DNA of 5,599 nucleotides from an uncultured Eisenbergiella sp. (GCA_948960675.1 CARDPF010000212.1:1-5599), one strand, 5' to 3'. Counted from the first letter of the stretch, positions 1-5,586 are shown. Notes: a model not told the origin generated them from the letters alone. Program-made: numbers and translations.

Positions 1-99
1 TAATGGCCATGCGCCCCCGCTGGCTGCCGCAAAGCCGTCCCTGCCTCTCCCCTTACGCAAAATTGATTTCCGTGGGGGACGGACACCCTTTACCAGCTT

Positions 100-156
100 T
101 TAAATATCCCGGATGTCATAATGTGTGGTCTGGTACACGTAATAATTCAACTCGTT
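100..156 (-). pseudogene. Duplicated 3' end of metA (18-19 codons)
   Basis: Read on the minus strand this segment encodes NNELNYYVYQTTHYDIRDI and a TAA stop. It matches the MetA C-terminus in this window, NYYVYQTTPYDIREI, in frame and up to the stop. Nucleotides 128-147 equal 1911-1930 exactly (20 of 20) and 107-120 equal 1890-1903 exactly (14 of 14). Most remaining differences are at third codon positions; the protein changes are Pro to His and Glu to Asp. No other part of MetA is recognisable upstream. It is therefore either a displaced original metA end at an attachment site or a fragment of a second metA. The frame stays open upstream to the Rpn stop codon, but that stretch resembles nothing I know. 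The homology is clear; its origin is inferred. Confidence 0.8.
128..147 (-). repeat. Distal copy of 20-bp repeat (attL/attR-like core)
   Basis: The plus-strand sequence GTCTGGTACACGTAATAATT is identical to 1911-1930 and in the same orientation. It lies inside the duplicated metA end. Toward the metA stop homology continues with mismatches, whereas on the other side it is lost within about 9 bases. A break next to an identical core is what a site-specific crossover would leave. Confidence 0.6.
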
Positions 157-294
157 ATTTCCTTCGCCGACGGTGTATTTAACGATATTTACGCATATCC
201 CGCCATATAATACCCCGCCGGTAAAATACAAGTACCCCTTCTTTACCCCATTTTTATCCCGTCGTAAGATGCAGCCCAAAAGCTTTCCCCGTCA

Positions 295-1047
295 TCAGAT
301 ATACCGTTCCGCATCTTCCTTCGAAAACTGGAACTTTTCCTGTATTTTCTGCACTATTGTTTTATCCGGAATCCCTAAATCCCTTAGCACGGATACCATT
401 GCCAGAATGCCTTTTTCCATGCCTTTCTCCATATTTTCCTGATCACGCATCAATAAGGTCATATACTCATGCCTCCATTCCCTGTTCCTTTTCGCTTCTT
501 TTACGGCTTTTTCCAGTTTCTTTACAAAATCATCTTCCGGCTTTTTTCCCGCAACATAATCCAGAAATGCCCTCAATTCCTTACTGACATCATCCAGATC
601 ACTGTCCGTGTTTAAGAATATTTTGGTTGTGCCGTCTCCCAGCAAAATACTCCTGTCTTCGCGGCATGTATTTTCAAAAGTATAAATATGCCTTCCCTTG
701 CCAAATGCATCAAAGGGACAGATAAATATAATATAGCTGGGCTTCAGCTTTTTGTACGCCTGTCCCTTATCAATCAACTGCAGATCAATCAGACTCTGGT
801 AATATCTCGCCCGTTTCGGCAATTCCTTTGTATCGGCCACCTGCATCTCAATGTCGTAAACAGTCCCTTTCCCATCTTTCACATATACATCGAGCCTGAC
901 GCTTTTGGCATCCGTATCAATGCTTATCCCTTTTTGCGCCTCCGGGTACTCTATATGGTCTATCTCCAGATCCGGAAGTATCCTGTGCAGCAGTTCCATA
1001 CACAGATCCGGCTGCTGCATGACCTTTCCCGACCATCTTTTTACCAC
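295..1047 (-). CDS. Rpn-family PD-(D/E)XK nuclease / transposase-like protein, 5'-truncated
   Basis: This 250-residue frame has the features of Rpn recombination-promoting nucleases (PD-(D/E)XK nuclease family transposases), which are Mg-dependent DNA endonucleases. The core SVRLDVYV followed by VYDIEMQV supplies the expected Asp53 and the Glu67-x-Gln69 pair. The C-terminal part has the usual charged helix with NREWRHEYMTLLMRDQENM near residues 187-205, an EKGMEKG segment, and a final IQEKFQFSKEDAERYI motif. The beginning is abnormal. Homologues usually carry about 12-17 more residues before GKVMQQPDLC, of the type TDDFMFGKVM; here that part is replaced by VVKRWSGKVM. The listed start is GTG with no Shine-Dalgarno, and the ATG at 1020 (Met10) is an alternative. 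A promoter-like sequence lies just upstream. The nuclease core is intact, but the gene may be a pseudogene. Family assignment is firm; activity is uncertain. Confidence 0.8.
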   Translation of the reverse strand: MVKRWSGKVMQQPDLCMELLHRILPDLEIDHIEYPEAQKGISIDTDAKSVRLDVYVKDGKGTVYDIEMQVADTKELPKRARYYQSLIDLQLIDKGQAYKKLKPSYIIFICPFDAFGKGRHIYTFENTCREDRSILLGDGTTKIFLNTDSDLDDVSKELRAFLDYVAGKKPEDDFVKKLEKAVKEAKRNREWRHEYMTLLMRDQENMEKGMEKGILAMVSVLRDLGIPDKTIVQKIQEKFQFSKEDAERYI

Positions 1048-1057
1048 GTCCGATATC

Positions 1058-1099
1058 CCGATGAAATTTGTTATAATATATTATAGCAAATTTCATCGG
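1058..1099. repeat. 42-bp near-perfect palindrome
   Basis: Arms CCGATGAAATTTG (1058-1070) and CAAATTTCATCGG (1087-1099) are exact inverted complements. They flank TATAATATATTATA (1072-1085), itself a perfect palindrome. The only asymmetric pair is T1071 with G1086. A transcript of the plus strand could still pair U with G there. The palindrome sits between the integrase stub and the truncated Rpn gene, exactly where the normal Rpn N-terminus is missing. It could be a dimeric repressor operator, since it covers the promoter, or the trace of a small inserted palindromic element. It has no T-tract, so it is not a standard terminator. Confidence 0.9.
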
Positions 1100-1107
1100 C
1101 TTTTCAA
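1080..1107 (-). promoter_or_regulatory. Sigma-70-type promoter candidate for the Rpn gene
   Basis: On the minus strand TTGAAA (1107-1102) and a perfect TATAAT (1085-1080) are separated by 16 bp. Transcription would start near 1073, about 25 nt before the GTG start of the Rpn frame. The -10 box, the spacer and the probable start site lie inside the 42-bp palindrome, so a protein binding it could block transcription. The boxes are seen in sequence; activity is inferred. Confidence 0.5.
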
Positions 1108-1125
1108 AGCATTTCCGCTTTTCAA
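1099..1125 (-). repeat. Pair of TTGAAAAGC direct repeats upstream of the promoter
   Basis: TTGAAAAGC occurs on the minus strand at 1125-1117 and again at 1107-1099, an 18-bp period. The downstream copy contains the -35 box. Between them AAAGC and GCTTT also form a small inverted repeat. The pair may be part of a binding site or a minor duplication. Confidence 0.45.
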
Positions 1126-1129
1126 TTCA

Positions 1130-1336
1130 TTATCCCTGTTTTTCTGCCGGGAATATGCTGTCAAGCTTCTTAAGCTCTTCCTTTTTGAATTCCTCTGTCA
1201 CATGCACATATAAATCCATTGTCATTTGCAGGGTAGCATGTCCCAGATATTTCTGTACTGTTTTGGGAAGTATCCCCGCTCCGATACACCTTGTTGCAAA
1301 AGTACGCCGAAAATACCGGAAACAGTTCAATCCCAT
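1130..1336 (-). pseudogene. Tyrosine recombinase (integrase), C-terminal remnant
   Basis: The 68-residue frame carries the end of a phage/ICE-type tyrosine recombinase catalytic domain. RTFATRCIGAGILPKTVQKY is followed by LGHATLQMTMDLYVHVTEEF, with the LGH histidine at residue 33 and the expected nucleophile Tyr43. About 250-320 upstream residues of a normal integrase are absent, including the first catalytic Arg. The HxLRH box is altered to RYFRR: both histidines are replaced by Arg, while the central Arg is kept. No Shine-Dalgarno precedes the first ATG, and the frame runs upstream only to a TAA at 1358. It cannot recombine DNA by itself. It suggests that the region once held an integrating element and supports the attachment-site reading of the repeated metA end. 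Confidence 0.85.
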
Positions 1337-1357
1337 CCCTCTGCGATGCCCCTTCTG

Positions 1358-1519
1358 TTATCCACAGGAATCAGTGGCGCTTTCCATCATTTCCACCCAT
1401 TCCATCCACCATAACCGGTACATAAATGCCGACTTATGCCATTTTATAACCGGTGGAAACGGTGGAACAGGCGCAAAAAATTCCGGCTGGTTATTCACCC
1501 AGCCGGAATGTCTTTTCAT
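1358..1519 (-). other. Doubtful 53-codon open frame
   Basis: An ATG at 1519-1517 overlaps the stop of the preceding remnant frame as TAATG. It opens 53 codons (MKRHSGWVNNQPEFF..., a Pro-rich PVPPFPPV stretch, then a Trp/Met-rich tail ending DSCG) to TAA at 1358-1360. It is in the same reading frame as the integrase stub. Against it, the Shine-Dalgarno is poor (a GAAGAAGAG run almost touching the ATG), and a strong terminator hairpin covers its first codons. The Pro and Trp content follows from short GGTGGAA-type DNA repeats in this stretch. I recognise no family. It is probably not a gene. Confidence 0.15.
1475..1509 (-). terminator. Rho-independent terminator
   Basis: On the minus strand ATTCCGGCTGG pairs perfectly with CCAGCCGGAAT (11 bp, loop GTGAATAA). 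The second arm runs directly into TTTTTT. It begins about 10 nt after the TAA stop of the Rpn-like remnant and is the first strong terminator downstream of metA. It may have ended the transcript of the now broken gene and could now also end the rluF-ligA-metA transcript. Confidence 0.85.
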
Positions 1520-1751
1520 TACTCTTCTTCTACCAGATATTCTTTCATTTCTTCATCCGAAAGGTCGTAATCTTTTTGCGTATTCCTACAATTCTGCAAT
1601 CATCCGCACCTGAGTCACAAAAGCATTTTACCATTATAAGAATCGTTACCTGTCAGGTCGTCTGTCTGTTATTCTCTTTGATTTTAATGATTTCCGGTAC
1701 CATGATTTCAAGCAATGCCTGACACATATTCCCATCTCCTCTCAATGCATG
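1519..1751 (-). pseudogene. C-terminal remnant of a second Rpn-like nuclease gene
   Basis: Two pieces in different frames resemble the tail of Rpn/PD-(D/E)XK transposase proteins. The first, HALRGDGNMCQALLEIM followed by VPEIIKIKENNRQ, ends at a TGA at 1653-1655. It resembles the segment with MCKAL/MCQAL that follows the nuclease domain in these proteins. The second, TQKDYDLSDEEMKEYLVEEE with TAA at 1519-1521, resembles their terminal helix; compare IQEKFQFSKEDAERYI in the Rpn gene of this window. The linker between them is disrupted and no nuclease domain is left. A GAGGAG lies 8 nt before ATG at 1727, so a 24-codon peptide could be translated, but the similarity continues upstream of that ATG. 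Assignment rests on recalled family tails and is moderate. Confidence 0.5.
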
Positions 1752-1882
1752 TATAGACCATATCGCATATCAACCCGAATGTAATACCGGAAAATCCCGC
1801 AAAACTATGGGTAAAAACGATACATTTTACCAAAGCCCTTAAAAAGCACTGTCCCCGCAGTCCCGCATATTTACTGCCTTTT

Positions 1883-2797
1883 TCAGATCTCCCGGATGTC
1901 ATACGGCGTAGTCTGGTACACGTAATAATTAATCCAGTTGGTATAAAGGTTATTACAATGCGACCGCCAGGACAGCACCGGCTTGCGTGCCGGGTCGTCC
2001 CCCGGATAGTAATGCTCTGGCACATGGATGGGCAGTCCCTTTTGCACATCCCGCATATATTCCTGATGGAGGGTATAACGGTCATACTCGGGATGGCCCA
2101 TGACAAAAACCTGACTGCCATCTTTTGTCATGCACAATAGCACCCCGGCTTCCTCGGATTCCGCCATGACGGTTAAGCTGTCACAGCCATGGATCGCCCC
2201 TGCGGGCGTGGCTGTATGCCTGCTGTGGGGAATATAAAACACATCGTCAAAGCCCCGCACCAGGGGCACTTTCCGGTTTAACACCCGGTGCGCATACACC
2301 CCGAACAGTTTTTCTTTGAGCAATACCTTATCCAAGCCGAAATGGTAATACAGCCCGGCCTGTGCGCCCCAGCAAATATGGAAAACCGAATGCACATGGG
2401 TTTTGGACCACTCCATGATCTCGCACAATTCCGGCCAGTAATCCACCTCTTCAAACGCAATCTGCTCCACGGGAGCGCCCGTGATGATCAGTCCGTCGTA
2501 TTTGTTATCCCGAAGCGCATCAAAGGTATCATAAAACTTGTTCAAATGGGTGGCGGACGTGTTTAAGGATACATGGCTGTTCATTTTCATAAAGGTCACG
2601 TCCACCTGCAGGGGCGTGTTGGAGAGGGAACGCAGGATGTGCAGTTCCGTATCCTGCTTGACCGGCATCAGGTTCAAAATGCAGATCTGCAGCGGCCGCA
2701 TGTCCTGATGCATGGCCCGGTATTCGTCCATCACAAATATGTTTTCATTATCCAGAATTTCCCTCGCGGGCAGTTCACTCTGCACCTTGATCGGCAT
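1883..2797 (-). CDS. metA: Homoserine O-acetyltransferase MetA (acetyl-CoA type)
   Basis: This cytosolic enzyme acylates L-homoserine, the committed step toward methionine. The product is 304 residues, the usual MetA length, and collinear with the family. It shows ILNLMPVKQDTE near residues 40-51, the nucleophile Cys142 in HICWGAQA, and His235 and Glu237 in GHPEYDR. Residue 111 in TGAPVEQ is Glu. In characterised MetA proteins Glu111 goes with acetyl-CoA and Gly111 with succinyl-CoA, so O-acetylhomoserine is the predicted product even though the family is often named succinyltransferase. The ATG start overlaps the ligA end by 23 nt and has a strong Shine-Dalgarno 8 nt upstream, inside ligA. 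The last 18 codons are those repeated at 100-156. If an element integrated here, these final codons may be element-derived, yet they keep the conserved NYYVYQTTPYDI tail. A terminator-like sequence directly after the stop is weak. Confidence 0.96.
   Translation of the reverse strand: MPIKVQSELPAREILDNENIFVMDEYRAMHQDMRPLQICILNLMPVKQDTELHILRSLSNTPLQVDVTFMKMNSHVSLNTSATHLNKFYDTFDALRDNKYDGLIITGAPVEQIAFEEVDYWPELCEIMEWSKTHVHSVFHICWGAQAGLYYHFGLDKVLLKEKLFGVYAHRVLNRKVPLVRGFDDVFYIPHSRHTATPAGAIHGCDSLTVMAESEEAGVLLCMTKDGSQVFVMGHPEYDRYTLHQEYMRDVQKGLPIHVPEHYYPGDDPARKPVLSWRSHCNNLYTNWINYYVYQTTPYDIREI
1911..1930 (-). repeat. Proximal copy of 20-bp repeat, inside metA
   Basis: This is identical to 128-147 and in the same orientation. 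It codes for the YYVYQ region of the MetA C-terminus, with the metA stop 25 nt further on. It is the proposed junction between the original gene and a restored, element-borne 3' end. Confidence 0.6.
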
Positions 2798-4766
2798 TTT
2801 CCATTCCTCCCTCCAAAAAACGCTGGATGAAGTCTTCCTCCGTAAGGATCTCCACCCCCAGTTCCTTCGCCTTTTTATTTTTGGATGACCCGGAAGCGCT
2901 GTCGTTATTGATCAAAAAATCCGTCTTCCCGGTTACGCTGCCCGTGACCTTCGCACCCAGGGCTTCGATCCGCTCCTTTAGGGCACTGCGGTTTTCAAAA
3001 TGAACCAGACTGCCCGTAATCACAAACACCTTTCCCGCCAAGGGCAGCGCTTCTTCCTCCACAAATACTTCCTGCGCGATCTCCACCTCCCCCAAAAGGG
3101 CGTCAAGCGCATCCACGTTCTTTTTGGCCTCCCAAAAATCGTGGAAGGAAGCCGCAATCACAGGCCCCACACCGTCGATGCCCGCCAATTCCTCAGCGGG
3201 CGCATGCAGCAGCTTTGGCAGATCGTTGCGGTACCTGCGGCAAAGCATTTTTGCATTGGCTATCCCGATGTTTGGAATGCCGAAGCTGTAAATCAGGCGC
3301 GGCAGGGTCGTATGGCGCGCCCGCTCCAGGCTTTCCGTCAGGTTTTGGTATGATTTTTCCCCAAACCCTTCCATTTCCACAATCTCGTCCCGGTACCGCT
3401 CTAACCCAAACAAATCCGCATAGGTGTGCAAAAATCCTTTGGCCAGAAATTTCTCCAGCGTAGCTTCCGACAACCCGTCGATGTTCATGGCGTCGCGGCT
3501 TACAAACAGGGTAAACGCCTTGATTTTTTTGGCGTCACAGTCCGGATTGGTACAGACCAGGGTTTCGGTATCGTTTTCCCGCAAAATTTTCGTGGGCCCC
3601 ATGCACACCGGACATTTTTTGGGGATCGCAAGGCTGTCGCTTTTGGTCAGGTTCTGCGCGATCTGGGGAATGATCATATTCGCCTTATAAACCATAATCC
3701 GGTCGCCGATCCCCAGTTTCAGTTCCCGCACAATACTCACGTTGTGGACACTGGCGCGGCTCACCGTCGTCCCCTCCAGTTCCACGGGTGCAAAAACCGC
3801 CACCGGGTTGATCAATCCCGTGCGGCTGGCGCTCCACTCCATCTCCAAAAGCGTAGTCTCTGCCAACTCATCCGCCCACTTAAATGCGATGGAATCCCTC
3901 GGGAACTTGGCCGTCACCCCCAGGGATTTGCCATAGGCAATGTCATCCAGCATAAGCACCAGCCCGTCAGATGGAACCGGGTAGTCCCCCACCCTCCCCT
4001 CAAAGGCTGTTACCTCCTCCACCACATTCTGCGCCGTCACGCACCGGTATTGTACCACCTCGAAGCCCTGCTGCTGCAAGAATAAAAGCTGCTTTTCACG
4101 GGAATTTCCAAAATCGGTGCCCTCCGCCTTCACCAGGGAAAACGCAAAGAAGCGAACCATCCTGTCCGCCGTAATTTCGCTGTTGAGCTGACGCACGGAG
4201 CCGGAGCATAGGTTTCTCGGGTTTTTATAACGCGCATCCGCATCTTCTATTTTTTGGTTGATTTTTTCAAAATCCGCATAAGTGATCACCGCCTCCCCCC
4301 GCAGAACCAGTTCCCCTTTCCAGGGAATATGGGCAGGCAAATTGATAAATGTCCTGGCATTCCCCGTGACCACCTCCCCCACTTCCCCGTTTCCCCGGGT
4401 GACCGCCTTAAAAAGCGAACCGTTACGGTAGGTGAGGACAATCGTCAGACCGTCCAGCTTCCAGGACAAAATTCCTTTCTGCTCCCCCAGCCACTCTGCC
4501 AGTTCTTCCCGGCTTTTGGTTTTCCCAAGGGAAAGCATGGGCAGTTCATGACGCTCCTTGGGCAGTTCCTCCACCGCCTCATAGCCCACCGACACCGTAG
4601 GGCTGTTTGTCAGGACAATCCCTGTTTTTTCCTCCAGTCCTGCCAGTTCGTCATAAAGCCTGTCATATTCCAAATTGTCCATGATCTCACGATCCTGCGC
4701 ATAATATGCCTTGGAGGCCTCGTTTAACAGCGCAACCAGTTCTTTCATTCTTTGCACTTCGTTCAT
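2775..4766 (-). CDS. ligA: NAD-dependent DNA ligase LigA
   Basis: This enzyme seals nicks in duplex DNA during replication and repair, using NAD+ to adenylate an active-site lysine. The 663-residue length is typical. Order of parts: domain Ia (about 1-65, with EYDRLYDEL); nucleotidyltransferase domain with the adenylated Lys103 in WKLDG, TRGNG at 124-127, RGE at 156-158, NPRN, and FK at 295-296; OB fold from about 310; zinc finger Cys385, Cys388, Cys405, Cys410; helix-hairpin-helix region about 430-560; BRCT domain about 575-652. Several usual residues differ: Tyr22 where most LigA have His in YH, Ser101 where Glu precedes LKLDG, Asn126 where Asp is common in TRGDG, and Ser314 in SRTG for GRTG. 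I recall these as shared by a Lachnospiraceae LigA subtype, so they are probably functional. The start overlaps the rluF stop as ATGA. The Shine-Dalgarno is weak (AGGA about 10 nt upstream), which suggests translational coupling. Confidence 0.97.
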   Translation of the reverse strand: MNEVQRMKELVALLNEASKAYYAQDREIMDNLEYDRLYDELAGLEEKTGIVLTNSPTVSVGYEAVEELPKERHELPMLSLGKTKSREELAEWLGEQKGILSWKLDGLTIVLTYRNGSLFKAVTRGNGEVGEVVTGNARTFINLPAHIPWKGELVLRGEAVITYADFEKINQKIEDADARYKNPRNLCSGSVRQLNSEITADRMVRFFAFSLVKAEGTDFGNSREKQLLFLQQQGFEVVQYRCVTAQNVVEEVTAFEGRVGDYPVPSDGLVLMLDDIAYGKSLGVTAKFPRDSIAFKWADELAETTLLEMEWSASRTGLINPVAVFAPVELEGTTVSRASVHNVSIVRELKLGIGDRIMVYKANMIIPQIAQNLTKSDSLAIPKKCPVCMGPTKILRENDTETLVCTNPDCDAKKIKAFTLFVSRDAMNIDGLSEATLEKFLAKGFLHTYADLFGLERYRDEIVEMEGFGEKSYQNLTESLERARHTTLPRLIYSFGIPNIGIANAKMLCRRYRNDLPKLLHAPAEELAGIDGVGPVIAASFHDFWEAKKNVDALDALLGEVEIAQEVFVEEEALPLAGKVFVITGSLVHFENRSALKERIEALGAKVTGSVTGKTDFLINNDSASGSSKNKKAKELGVEILTEEDFIQRFLEGGMENADQGAE
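2806..2814 (-). promoter_or_regulatory. Ribosome binding site of metA
   Basis: The minus strand reads GGAGGGAGG here, with the last GGAGG 8 nt before the metA ATG at 2797. It lies within the final codons of ligA. This allows independent re-initiation on metA and fixes its start. Confidence 0.85.
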
Positions 4767-5506
4767 GCCTTTTTGTCCTGCCTTTTTTGACTTGACTGCC
4801 TTCCTACCCGCGCATACAGTTCCTTTAACTCTTCCCCTGCAACCCGCCGGTAAGAGCCGGACACCAGGTTCCCCAGCACAATGTTGGCAACCCGCACCCG
4901 CTTGATGCTCACCGTATCATATCCAAGCGTCCTGCACATACGCCGGATCTGGCGGTTGAGCCCCTGCGTAAGCGTGATGCGGAACACGAATTTTCCCTCT
5001 TCCCTGACGGTACAGGGACGCGTCTTTTCATTCAAATCCTTTAACATCACGCCGTCCGACATCTTTTTTAAGAATTCCCTGTCGATGGGCTTGTTCACCC
5101 GCACAACATATTCCTTTTCGTGAAAATTCGCCGCCCGCATCAGGCCGTTGATCAGATCCCCGTCGTTGGTCATCAAAAGCAGTCCTTCGGAGTCCTTGTC
5201 CAGCCTGCCCGCATAGGTGACCCGCACGGGGTAATCCAGCACGTCCCGTATCGTCACGGTCGCGTGCCGGTCTTTCTCCGTACAGACTACCCCTGCCGGC
5301 TTATAATAGGCAAGCACGACCTTTTTCTCCCTATGGGCAAGGGGCTTGCCGTTCACTGTTATTTTGTCCCGGTCGCCGACCTTCATACCGGGCACAGCCT
5401 TTTCCCCGTTGACCAGCACCCTGCCTTCTTCAATGTAACGGTCCGCTTCCCTTCTGGAGCAAAGCCCGGACTCTGCAAGATATTTATTCAAACGCTCCTT
5501 ATCCAT
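4763..5506 (-). CDS. rluF: 23S rRNA pseudouridine synthase, RluF type
   Basis: The product belongs to the RsuA/RluB/E/F pseudouridine synthases, which isomerise a uridine in the peptidyl-transferase region of 23S rRNA (U2604 for E. coli RluF). From the ATG at 5506 it has 247 residues. An N-terminal S4 RNA-binding domain (about 3-49, RLNKYLAESGLCSRREADRY) is followed by the catalytic domain with GRLDKDSEG; its Asp103 is the nucleophile. The GLNRQIRRMC motif at 182-191 is typical of RluF and separates it from RluB, RluE and RsuA. The frame can be extended to a TTG at 5584. I prefer the ATG at 5506 because S4 domains of this family start within a few residues of the N-terminus and the extra 26 codons lie in hairpin-forming leader sequence. 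The Shine-Dalgarno GGGAGG is 14 nt upstream, longer than usual. It is the first gene of the unit visible here; the lysine- and arginine-rich tail overlaps ligA by 4 nt. Confidence 0.93.
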   Translation of the reverse strand: MDKERLNKYLAESGLCSRREADRYIEEGRVLVNGEKAVPGMKVGDRDKITVNGKPLAHREKKVVLAYYKPAGVVCTEKDRHATVTIRDVLDYPVRVTYAGRLDKDSEGLLLMTNDGDLINGLMRAANFHEKEYVVRVNKPIDREFLKKMSDGVMLKDLNEKTRPCTVREEGKFVFRITLTQGLNRQIRRMCRTLGYDTVSIKRVRVANIVLGNLVSGSYRRVAGEELKELYARVGRQSSQKRQDKKA

Positions 5507-5520
5507 ATTCGCTATCTTAA

Positions 5521-5526
5521 CCTCCC
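5521..5526 (-). promoter_or_regulatory. Probable ribosome binding site of rluF
   Basis: The minus strand reads GGGAGG, 14 nt before the ATG at 5506. The spacing is long but no better site exists for this ATG. The hairpin at 5527-5544 ends directly against it, so folding could influence ribosome access. Confidence 0.55.
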
Positions 5527-5544
5527 TGCCCGCCCTAGCGGGCA
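5527..5544 (-). promoter_or_regulatory. GC-rich hairpin abutting the rluF ribosome binding site
   Basis: TGCCCGC and GCGGGCA form a perfect 7-bp stem around a 4-nt loop. On the minus strand the second arm is followed at once by GGGAGG. No T-tract follows, so it is not a normal terminator. It may act on translation of rluF or stabilise the transcript. Confidence 0.6.
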
Positions 5545-5553
5545 TAAATTCAC

Positions 5554-5586
5554 GGTTGAAAAACTGTCGCATATGGTTTTTCAACC
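5554..5586. repeat. 11-bp perfect inverted repeat in the rluF leader
   Basis: GGTTGAAAAAC (5554-5564) and GTTTTTCAACC (5576-5586) are exact inverted complements around an 11-nt centre. As RNA it would form a stable stem-loop; as DNA it could be an operator. It lies upstream of the GC-rich hairpin, giving two tandem stem-loops before rluF. Confidence 0.75.

Larger units (their letters stand above)
128..1930. mobile_element. Putative decayed integrated element at the 3' end of metA
   Basis: The segment is bounded by two directly repeated copies of the metA 3' end with an identical 20-bp core. Between them lie a tyrosine recombinase C-terminal stub, a truncated Rpn-family nuclease gene and a frameshifted Rpn-like remnant. 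The interior is AT-richer than the flanking genes: by hand count 22 of 60 bases are G or C at 1501-1560, against 34 of 60 at 3901-3960 in ligA. Tyrosine recombinases are known to insert elements into gene 3' ends while restoring the coding end, which fits this layout. The element would be about 1.8 kb and far too short to be autonomous, so large deletions must be assumed. The alternative is a partial duplication of metA that later collected insertions. Confidence 0.42.

Noticed and set aside
69..83. Small hairpin TCCGT-GGGGG-ACGGA as a terminator for the metA tail
   Set aside because: The stem is only 5 bp and the minus-strand tail AATCAATTTT is not a clean T-tract. I see no gene or other feature in 1-99.
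1358..1366. Perfect DnaA-box 9-mer TTATCCACA as evidence of a replication origin
   Set aside because: A single 9-bp match in 5.6 kb is compatible with chance and no second perfect box was seen; it is kept only as part of a low-interest repeat cluster.
1155..1613. 152-codon plus-strand open frame
   Set aside because: It runs opposite the integrase stub and the terminator, with no convincing Shine-Dalgarno or family signature; the minus-strand pieces explain the region better.
1653..1727. 24-codon small protein gene with a good GAGGAG Shine-Dalgarno
   Set aside because: Family-like sequence (HALRGDGN) continues upstream of the ATG, so it is better explained as part of a broken Rpn-like gene.
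1840..1882. Possible terminator directly after metA
   Set aside because: Only 4-6 bp imperfect stems (AAAAAG/CTTTTT, GCAGT/ACTGC) can be drawn; the hairpin at 1475-1509 is far stronger.
1708..2121. 137-codon minus-strand frame overlapping the end of metA
   Set aside because: It overlaps the conserved metA C-terminal coding sequence in another frame and has no domain signature.
3426..4085. 219-codon plus-strand open frame opposite ligA
   Set aside because: It is antisense to the well-conserved LigA nucleotidyltransferase/OB region, has His/Arg/Pro-rich composition typical of a shadow frame, and shows no recognisable motif.
5507..5584. Extended rluF start at TTG 5584
   Set aside because: The Shine-Dalgarno spacing is good, but the extra residues precede the S4 domain, have no counterpart in the family as I know it, and are encoded by two stem-loops.
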